Source of the DNA: Bacilli bacterium
GTDB lineage: Bacteria; Bacillota_I; Bacilli_A; RF39; UBA660
Direction of reading: 5' to 3'
Length of the DNA stretch: 12,447 nt
Assembly: GCA_918219625.1 (NCBI GenBank)
Contig: CAKJXT010000077.1
Coordinates: 1-12,447, forward strand
Shown here: piece after piece, positions 8,601 through 12,447 of the stretch
Layout of the letters: each line of letters starts with the position of its first letter
How positions within the stretch are numbered: position 1 is the stretch's first letter
Translations under genes and position numbers: made by a program
The notes under the pieces: generated by a model
Told to the model about the DNA's origin: nothing
What the model saw: the letters and a program-made list of their open reading frames with translations, nothing else
Databases searched by the model: none

Positions 8601-8946
8601 CAACATCAACCTTAATAAATGGTTTAACAGAAAATTCAGTTCTTTTTACAGCTCTATCATTTTCAATTTCTAAAGAAAGTAAACTTTGAACGCCTAATTC
8701 TTTAAACCATAAAGGATATTTTTCAGCATTAGAATCAGAAAAAAAATCAATCAATAAATCCAAAGAAGTCTTCTGAGTATTGATAATTCTATCAATCTCT
8801 TTCAATTTCATTTTCTCACTATAATTAACACCTAAAACAGTTTGAAAATAAGAATCAGAAATATTTTCTGCTCTAACTACATATTTATCATAATATGATT
8901 GTTTTAAAAGTTTTAACAACAAATCACTGTCTACATATCTACCCAT
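5632..8946 (-). CDS. Large cytoplasmic protein with about 33 leucine-rich-type 21-residue repeats
   Basis: A 1104-residue protein with no signal peptide or membrane segment. Residues 1 to about 350 form a non-repetitive, mostly helical domain that includes SWPEYMRGAVYDDYYVLGED (181-200), an FLYEVDRKI segment (about 279-287) and RNIRKDLSFALGC (305-317). From about 373 to 1067 it consists of units of the form GL-x-LP-x-x-I-x-G-x-L-x-L-x-GL-x-SA-x, probably a beta-solenoid. A 37-residue charged tail ends KSGKRKV. Leucine-rich-type solenoids generally bind other proteins, so a binding or scaffold role is plausible but the partner is unknown. The start is supported by AGGTG six bases before the ATG. 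It is a single gene between two terminators. Confidence 0.8.
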   Translation of the reverse strand: MGRYVDSDLLLKLLKQSYYDKYVVRAENISDSYFQTVLGVNYSEKMKLKEIDRIINTQKTSLDLLIDFFSDSNAEKYPLWFKELGVQSLLSLEIENDRAVKRTEFSVKPFIKVDVDKILKTYDILLRELGDKNIDDDKLNQLLESDIFSRIYCSFFEKDDEKKHIYSYDKGEWKRRDGIVSWPEYMRGAVYDDYYVLGEDGTYSHCCVSVCVLDNSIVSVDFSDKMEPSLLKVLSKKFDTFSNGGDYANIVKDVEFLNYIYAKWENNKSVDLSKEEIKFLYEVDRKILNFSHDVDPRIEQIIRTRNIRKDLSFALGCDENQISLTDDDVLKGDKVFHYGFINVCDVFEKGADIILPKIVNKGVGFAMVYKAKKLILPETIIGKVYHSWDIKSIEELIFPQNMNYEIDLSGLESAKEIRFPEKINGILDLSKLSNVEKMIFPIEMSGNLRLSSLKSVENVLFPKTMNGNLLLNGVVSSIGLNLPEIMNGNLSLRSLKSAIGLDLSGISMNGDLDLSGLDNPDGLKLPKIIKGNLDLSGLKSTKGLVLPEEVQGNLILRGVKNIDELKLPKIVKGSLDLSNLKSFNKLSLPEKIDGNLELDSLLDAKDLIFPKEIGGSLYLNSIISPKNLILPNKIGKSLYLKELKSAKGLNFPIEIGENLELNGLTSAKGLNLPSKIGYDLYLNGLTSTKGLNLPDEIGGSLYLRGLKKIKGLNLPNIVGGDLVLDGVETADNLIIESVGRTINLCSLKSAKRLIFPKHVNGNILLDKLEKIDDLILPESIKGMIWLSSISSIDKINFPSEMVGTIRLEGLKKCKSLKFPTKMTGDINIINLESAEGIEFPETLSGDLILGLRDIKNFKIPSKMNGSIKFCCLESAEGLTFPKEFNGSIGLPKLKNAKNVGFPIKLNGSVDLSGLKSAEGLILPTTINGNLNLNGLESILGLDLSDLIMNGHISLNGLKSVEGLEFPNSLSGNVELNGLIRCSDLRLPKKLNGSLYLKKLEYAEGLQLPDEINGNLDLSDLKIYNGLVLPTKIHGDFYLGCSLASIQGLILPEVSGKFYFNGAEMDPKELIILQQEKERLNRQDSYDLPITYSDDGFGKSGKRKV
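5746..7830 (-). repeat. In-gene tandem repeat, about 33 units of 63 bp
   Basis: Each unit codes for 21 residues; a few are 20 or 22. Units are diverged at the DNA level but keep the L-P, G-x-L-x-L and SA positions. Adjacent units such as those at protein positions around 646-730 are most alike (GLNFPIEIG, GLNLPSKIG, GLNLPDEIG, GLNLPNIVG), which suggests recent local duplication. A weaker unit (DIILPKIVN) may precede the array. Confidence 0.85.
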
Positions 8947-8968
8947 ATATTACACCTATCCTACAATA

Positions 8969-8997
8969 ATTATAAATTATTTAAATAAAAAAATAAA
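8969..8997 (-). promoter_or_regulatory. Candidate promoter of the repeat-protein gene
   Basis: Minus-strand TATAAT (8974-8969) with a poor -35, TTTATT (8997-8992), at 17 bases. Its -35 overlaps the terminator of the spm operon. The -10 is good, but the surroundings are AT-rich enough to give such a box by chance. Confidence 0.4.
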
Positions 8998-9014
8998 TAG
9001 AAATAAATCTATTT
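8984..9014 (-). terminator. Intrinsic terminator of the dacB-spmA-spmB operon
   Basis: Minus-strand arms AAATAGA and TCTATTT around a six-base loop, followed by ATTTTTTTATT. The TAG stop of spmB (9009-9011) lies across the arm. The stem is all A-T but for one G-C pair, so it is weaker than the others. Confidence 0.65.
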
Positions 9015-9509
9015 AAAAATAAAATAAGAAATAACAATAGCTGATATTATTCCAAATAAATCAGAGAGCAGTCCCACCTTTAAAGCATACCTTCCTTTCT
9101 TAATACCAACACTACCAAAATATAAAGTTAAAATATATAAAGTTGTATCAGTAGAACCCTGTATAATAGAAGCCATCTTACCAATTATACTATCAACACC
9201 ATATAAAGAAAAAATATTATTAAGTAAAGCAATACCAGAAGAACCAGAAATAGGTCTCATTAAGCAAAGTGGAACTAAATCTATAAATACACCAAAAATA
9301 GGTTTCAAAAAACCCAAAGTAAAATTTAAAAACCCACTTTTAATAAAAATATTAATACCAAGTATCATTCCAAGTAAATTAGGGAATAACTTAAATACCA
9401 TATCAAAACTCTCTTTAGCGCCATCTACAAAACTATCATAAATATCAACCTTCTTAAAGCCATAAAAAACAACAAATAAAACAATAATAGGTAAAATAAA
9501 ATTAGACAT
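9009..9509 (-). CDS. spmB: Spore maturation protein B
   Basis: A 166-residue integral membrane protein of the nucleoside-recognition (Gate) family. In B. subtilis SpmA and SpmB are both needed for full dehydration of the spore core. The SpmB signatures are RPISGSSG (about 85-92) and QGSTDTTLYILTLYFGSVGIKK (from about 117), with several hydrophobic helices. I chose the ATG at 9509 (MSNFILPII): AGGA precedes it at the right distance and SpmB proteins normally begin here. The longer reading frame from 9569 would overlap spmA by 68 bases. The start overlaps the spmA stop by 8 bases, so the two are coupled. Confidence 0.9.
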   Translation of the reverse strand: MSNFILPIIVLFVVFYGFKKVDIYDSFVDGAKESFDMVFKLFPNLLGMILGINIFIKSGFLNFTLGFLKPIFGVFIDLVPLCLMRPISGSSGIALLNNIFSLYGVDSIIGKMASIIQGSTDTTLYILTLYFGSVGIKKGRYALKVGLLSDLFGIISAIVISYFIFK

Positions 9510-10077
9510 ATCTTTTCCTATAAAATCTATCGATAATAAGACCAAATATAGTAGATGATAAAGACGCAATTAAACATGGAACAATAATACCACTAGGATT
9601 ACTACTACCATGCATCATTCTTAAAGAAATAATTGTTGTAGGAATAATAGTAAAACCAGTTGTATTTAAAACTAAAAATGTAATCATTGAACCACTCGCT
9701 ACATCACTACAAGACAAATCCTTTAAACTCTTCATAGTCTTTAAACCAATTGGAGTTGATGCATTACCAAGACCAAACATATTAAAAACAAAACTAGAAG
9801 TAATCAAACTAATAACATCACTATCCTTTGGAATATCAGGAAAAATAAATCTAGTAATAGGATATAAAATAATAGACATTTTTTTTAATAATCCAGAAAC
9901 TTCAGCTATCTTCATAATACCAAGCCATAAAGCCATAATAGGAAATAACTTCATAACCATGTTCAAAACTGTCTCGCCACAAGATAATATTTCACTATTA
10001 ATAGAACCAATATTACCAGTAAAAAAACTAAACAAGACACCTATTATAATTAATACTCCCCATATTTTATTCATCAT
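9502..10077 (-). CDS. spmA: Spore maturation protein A
   Basis: A 191-residue membrane protein of the same nucleoside-recognition superfamily as SpmB, with hydrophobic helices along its length. The family hallmark FGLGNASTPIGLKTMKSL is at 101-118. Length and motif match B. subtilis SpmA. It starts with two consecutive ATGs (10077 and 10074); either overlaps the end of the carboxypeptidase gene (by 11 or 8 bases), with a GGGATGG ribosome site rather far upstream. It is the second gene of the dacB-spmA-spmB unit. The molecular activity is unknown; the role in spore heat resistance is from the literature on the family. Confidence 0.92.
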   Translation of the reverse strand: MMNKIWGVLIIIGVLFSFFTGNIGSINSEILSCGETVLNMVMKLFPIMALWLGIMKIAEVSGLLKKMSIILYPITRFIFPDIPKDSDVISLITSSFVFNMFGLGNASTPIGLKTMKSLKDLSCSDVASGSMITFLVLNTTGFTIIPTTIISLRMMHGSSNPSGIIVPCLIASLSSTIFGLIIDRFYRKRYV

Positions 10078-11128
10078 GAATTAGCCATCCCTTTAACTTA
10101 TCAATAAAACTTTTTTTAACAATCTTCTCTTTATCCCTAATTAAAATAGGTTCAGTATGAATTAACTTATCACCCAAATAAACATCTATAACTCCACCAC
10201 CACTTTTATCAATCTTATACTTTAAAAAAATACTATCAATTTCTTCTTCAAGTAAAGGATATGTATAACTATTATCAATATACATTTCTTTATCACTAGA
10301 AGTATCATCAGGAATATTAACTACCCCACTAGATAAAATTTGATAACTAGTATAATTACTAAAACCATACTCAAACAAATTCATATGATCAAAAAAATCA
10401 TTCCCATCATTTAAAGTGACAACAGCTAAATTTAAACCATCACGACTAGCAGTAGTAACTAAAGTACGACGAGCCTTCATAGTAAAACCAGTTTTACCAC
10501 CCGTACAATACTTATAAGAAAACAATAACTTATTCTTATTAGTCCAAGAATAATCATTCATATCAGTATGAACAACATGTTTTTTAGTAGAAACAATATC
10601 CTTAAAATCACTATTATGAATCGCATACTTAATTAATAAAGACATATCATAAGCAGTAGAAATATTACCATCATCCTCTTCATCCAATCCGCTTGGATTA
10701 TTAAAAATACTATTCTTCATTCCTAATTCCTTAGCCTTATCATTCATCATATTAACAAAATTAGAAACATCTCCACCAACATAATTAGCAATAGCAAGAG
10801 CTGCATCATTACCACTTCTAAGCATTAATCCATAAACTAAATCACGTAACTTCATGTGTTCATTCTCTTTAATATAAATACCAGATCCATATGCATCTTC
10901 TATTTCAAAACCAATTGTAACCTCATCATCCAGCTTACCTGACTCAATAGCAACAATAGCAGTCATAATCTTAGAAATAGAAGCAACACTTCTCTTATTA
11001 TGAATATCCTTAGAATATAAAATTCTTCCACTATCAGTATCAATCAAAATCGCACTAGTAGCGCTTGTATCAATAGAAAACACCCTAATAGGAATAAATA
11101 ATAATAAAAACAGCAACAATTTCTTCAT
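10067..11128 (-). CDS. dacB: D-alanyl-D-alanine carboxypeptidase (DacB/DacF-like PBP)
   Basis: A 353-residue low-molecular-mass penicillin-binding protein that trims the terminal D-Ala from peptidoglycan stem peptides outside the membrane. It has an N-terminal signal peptide (KKLLLFLLLFIPIRVFS) and all three active-site motifs: S50-I-S-K53, S105-G-N107 and K212-T-G214. The C-terminal part (about 270-353) is a small beta domain ending in a short helix that could rest on the membrane. The start is supported by AGGTGA before the ATG. Its place before spmA and spmB matches the B. subtilis dacB-spmA-spmB operon, hence the symbol; by sequence alone DacF would also fit. A sporulation role is inferred from this synteny. 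Confidence 0.88.
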   Translation of the reverse strand: MKKLLLFLLLFIPIRVFSIDTSATSAILIDTDSGRILYSKDIHNKRSVASISKIMTAIVAIESGKLDDEVTIGFEIEDAYGSGIYIKENEHMKLRDLVYGLMLRSGNDAALAIANYVGGDVSNFVNMMNDKAKELGMKNSIFNNPSGLDEEDDGNISTAYDMSLLIKYAIHNSDFKDIVSTKKHVVHTDMNDYSWTNKNKLLFSYKYCTGGKTGFTMKARRTLVTTASRDGLNLAVVTLNDGNDFFDHMNLFEYGFSNYTSYQILSSGVVNIPDDTSSDKEMYIDNSYTYPLLEEEIDSIFLKYKIDKSGGGVIDVYLGDKLIHTEPILIRDKEKIVKKSFIDKLKGWLIHDE

Positions 11129-11151
11129 AAACTCACCTAAATGAATATATG

Positions 11152-11174
11152 AAAAAAAGGACTAAATTAGTCCT
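11152..11174 (-). terminator. Hairpin with U-tract just upstream of dacB
   Basis: Minus-strand AGGACTA-ATT-TAGTCCT followed by seven T's: a textbook intrinsic terminator. It lies only about 12 bases upstream of the dacB ribosome site, leaving little room for a promoter in between. It may stop read-through from the toxin locus, or lie in the dacB leader. Confidence 0.75.
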
Positions 11175-11206
11175 AAAAAACAATTAACAATAAATTTATA
11201 AATAAA

Positions 11207-11235
11207 TTGACTATAAATATAAAATGTGCTAAAAT
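11207..11235 (+). promoter_or_regulatory. Promoter of the antisense (antitoxin) RNA
   Basis: Plus-strand TTGACT (11207-11212), 17-base spacer, TAAAAT (11230-11235). The predicted start is at about 11242. It points toward the small toxin gene, opposite to every protein gene in the window. Confidence 0.75.
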
Positions 11236-11264
11236 GTATTTAGTGAAGCAATACTTCATATAAT

Positions 11265-11302
11265 AAAAAAAGGGATACTTAACTCTCCAATGTTGAGTAC
11301 CC
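11265..11302 (-). terminator. Terminator of the toxin mRNA
   Basis: On the minus strand GGGTACTCAAC pairs across an eight-base loop with GTTAAGTATCCC (one bulged base), followed by seven T's (11271-11265). The same DNA read on the plus strand is the second hairpin of the antisense RNA, so one inverted repeat serves both transcripts. Confidence 0.75.
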
Positions 11303-11322
11303 ACCAAATATTTTTAGTGTTT

Positions 11323-11358
11323 GTACTTAATCTATTGTAGATTGAGTACTATTTTTTT
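11323..11358 (+). terminator. Terminator of the antisense RNA
   Basis: A 12-bp plus-strand stem, GTACTTAATCTA with TAGATTGAGTAC (one wobble pair), loop TTG, followed by A and seven T's. It overlaps the stop codon of the toxin gene (11349-11351 on the other strand). Confidence 0.85.
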
Positions 11359-11438
11359 ATTGTTAAAATCATCACTGATATAATCAATAAAATGATAATT
11401 AATATTAGAAAAGTAATTAACAAATCTTTTTTCTTCAT
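11349..11438 (-). CDS. Candidate type I toxin: 29-residue membrane peptide
   Basis: A 29-residue peptide beginning MKKKDLL and ending ILTIKK. Between the two basic ends is one uninterrupted hydrophobic helix of about 21 residues rich in Ile and Leu. That is the shape of small membrane-active toxins such as TxpA, BsrG and Fst, though the sequence matches none I know. GAGGGGAGG (11457-11449), ten bases before the ATG, is the strongest ribosome site in the window. It can be partly hidden by the leader hairpin. The gene has its own promoter, its own terminator and a converging antisense RNA. It could instead be a small regulatory peptide of the neighbouring ABC exporter. Confidence 0.7.
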   Translation of the reverse strand: MKKKDLLITFLILIIILLIISVMILTIKK

Positions 11439-11447
11439 AAATATCAA

Positions 11448-11471
11448 GCCTCCCCTCATTAGAAGTTCGGC
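11448..11471 (-). promoter_or_regulatory. Leader hairpin sequestering the toxin ribosome site
   Basis: On the minus strand GCC-GAA-CTTC-TAAT-GAGG-GGA-GGC can fold with GCC/GGC and CTTC/GAGG pairs around a TAAT loop, enclosing the GAGGGGAGG ribosome site. The loop holds CUAA, a YUNR U-turn motif often used for fast RNA-RNA contact. Masking of translation is inferred from this fold. Confidence 0.5.
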
Positions 11472-11502
11472 AAGTACCCAACTGTTAAGTTTCCCTATAA
11501 TC

Positions 11503-11531
11503 ATTATAACTTATAATTAACTGCAAATCAA
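11503..11531 (-). promoter_or_regulatory. Promoter of the toxin mRNA
   Basis: Minus-strand TTGATT (11531-11526), exactly 17 bases, TATAAT (11508-11503). The predicted start is at about 11496, giving a leader of about 58 nt that begins AGGGAAACTTAAC and an mRNA of about 230 nt to the terminator at 11265. Confidence 0.8.
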
Positions 11532-11546
11532 TAATAATATTTAATT

Positions 11547-12447
11547 TTATGTTAATTTATTAATTTCTGTATTGTATAATTTTTTATACTCTTTACAATT
11601 CTTAAGTAAATAATCATGACTACCTTCCATAAGAACCTTACCATCACTTATATAAAATATCTTATCCGCACTCTTAATAGTAGATAATCTATGAGCAATA
11701 ATCATAATAGTATATTCACCCTTCATATTACGAATAGCAGAACTGATCTTTTCTTGAGTAACATTATCTAAAGCACTTGTAGCCTCATCGAAAAGAATTA
11801 TTTCAGTCTTTTGAACTAAAGCACGAGCAATCGCAAGCCTTTGCTTTTGTCCACCAGATAAATTAAGCCCACCTTCCCCTATAATAGTGTCATATTTATC
11901 TGGTAAAGATTCAATAAAATCATCTAAGCACGCAACTTGACAAGCTTTAATCATATCATCATCAGTTAAATCACTTTTAACTAATCTTAAATTATTCTTA
12001 ATACTCATATTAAAAATATATGGATTTTGAGAAATAATTGTAATATTACCTCTAATAGATTCCTTATCTAAAAGATTAACATCAATACCATCAATCAATA
12101 TTCTACCACTATCAACATCATACATTTTGCACAATAAATTAAATATAGTAGTCTTTCCAACACCACTCTTACCAACAAAAGCAACCGTACTATTAGCCTT
12201 AACCTTAAAACTTAAATCATCTAAAACTTTATTCTCATCATAAGAAAAAGAAACATGTTCAAAACTAAAATCACCTTTAATCTTATCAATATGCTTTTTG
12301 CCAAACTTCTCCTTCTTAAACTTCTTTCCATCCATAACTTCAATAATTCTTTCACAAGATAAATTAAAATCTCTAATACACTCAAATAAAGAATTAATAG
12401 TATTAGTCGCATATCCTAATCTATTAGAATAATTATAAACAACTAAA
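11547..12447 (-). CDS. ABC exporter, C-terminal part (end of membrane domain plus ATPase)
   Basis: The reading frame is open to the right edge, so this is the C-terminal 299 residues of a longer protein; the internal ATG at 12335 is not the start. The first 60 or so residues are the end of a membrane domain and its linker (NTINSLFECIRDFNLSCERI). The rest is a complete nucleotide-binding domain: Walker A GKSGVGKT (about 92-99), Q-loop ISQNP (about Q140), signature LSGGQKQR (about 196-203), Walker B IILFDEAT (D220, E221) and H-loop H252. A fused membrane and ATPase layout with these motifs is typical of exporter half-transporters (MsbA/LmrA-like). The substrate cannot be told. No clear terminator follows before the toxin promoter. 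Confidence 0.9.
   Translation of the reverse strand, partial: LVVYNYSNRLGYATNTINSLFECIRDFNLSCERIIEVMDGKKFKKEKFGKKHIDKIKGDFSFEHVSFSYDENKVLDDLSFKVKANSTVAFVGKSGVGKTTIFNLLCKMYDVDSGRILIDGIDVNLLDKESIRGNITIISQNPYIFNMSIKNNLRLVKSDLTDDDMIKACQVACLDDFIESLPDKYDTIIGEGGLNLSGGQKQRLAIARALVQKTEIILFDEATSALDNVTQEKISSAIRNMKGEYTIMIIAHRLSTIKSADKIFYISDGKVLMEGSHDYLLKNCKEYKKLYNTEINKLT

Larger units (their letters stand above)
11242..11358 (+). ncRNA. Candidate antisense RNA antitoxin (about 117 nt)
   Basis: The RNA is bounded by the promoter at 11207-11235 and the terminator at 11323-11358. It contains a 5' hairpin TGAAG-CAATA-CTTCA (11244-11258), an A-rich stretch, a second hairpin (GGGATACTTAAC at 11272-11283 with GTTGAGTACCC at 11292-11302) and the terminator hairpin. 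It holds no plausible ORF. It is complementary to the 3' untranslated part and the last codon or so of the toxin mRNA. Its AGTACCCA (11296-11303) can also pair with TGGGTACT in the toxin 5' leader (11480-11473). The convergent layout resembles the known Fst and TxpA/RatA type I systems, but I do not recognise the RNA itself. Confidence 0.65.

Noticed and set aside
9510..9569. Longer N-terminus for spmB from 9569
   Set aside because: It would overlap spmA by 68 bases and lacks a ribosome site; the ATG at 9509 has AGGA and matches the family start.
11520..11546. Possible terminator of the ABC exporter
   Set aside because: An AAATTAA/TTGATTT pairing exists on the minus strand but is all A-T with one wobble, and no U run follows.
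12221..12412. Minus-strand reading frame of 63 codons
   Set aside because: Out-of-frame shadow inside the ABC exporter, whose own frame is open to the edge with all motifs.

Overview
The window is very AT-rich and every protein gene lies on the minus strand. TGA is a stop codon (it ends the DUF1292 gene), so the standard bacterial code applies. Gene content (fmt, a D,D-carboxypeptidase-spmA-spmB operon, a DUF1292 protein, AGGAGG-type ribosome sites, TTGACA/TATAAT promoters) points to a low-GC Bacillota from a spore-forming lineage, possibly an uncultured gut Bacilli or Clostridia. The taxon is an inference.

Layout in transcription order (right to left). (1) The 3' half of an ABC exporter (11547-12447, running off the edge). 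(2) A compact locus at about 11207-11531 that looks like an undescribed type I toxin-antitoxin system. It has a 29-residue membrane peptide with a strong ribosome site, its own promoter, and a converging antisense RNA with its own promoter and terminator. (3) A dacB-like carboxypeptidase, spmA and spmB in overlapping reading frames, the same order as the Bacillus subtilis spore-cortex and core-dehydration operon. (4) A 1104-residue cytoplasmic protein with about 33 leucine-rich-type repeats of 21 residues. (5) fmt followed by two uncharacterised membrane proteins (235 and 101 aa) in a tight operon. (6) A two-gene unit, a DUF1292 protein and a 683-residue HExxH...NEG putative zinc peptidase with three internal repeats, bracketed by two near-identical copies of the 3' end and terminator of the 101-aa gene. 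(7) A DUF1016/YhcG-like PDDEXK nuclease-family protein. (8) The first 14 codons of a gene that resembles ruvA, behind a consensus promoter.

Most transcription units are separated by short hairpin-plus-U-tract terminators, and several of these overlap the stop codon of the gene they end. The strongest candidate for a new system is the small toxin/antisense locus between the ABC transporter and dacB. The second most interesting is the DUF1292-peptidase cassette, which appears to have entered, or been duplicated into, the 3' end of the fmt operon and left a duplicated gene tail.
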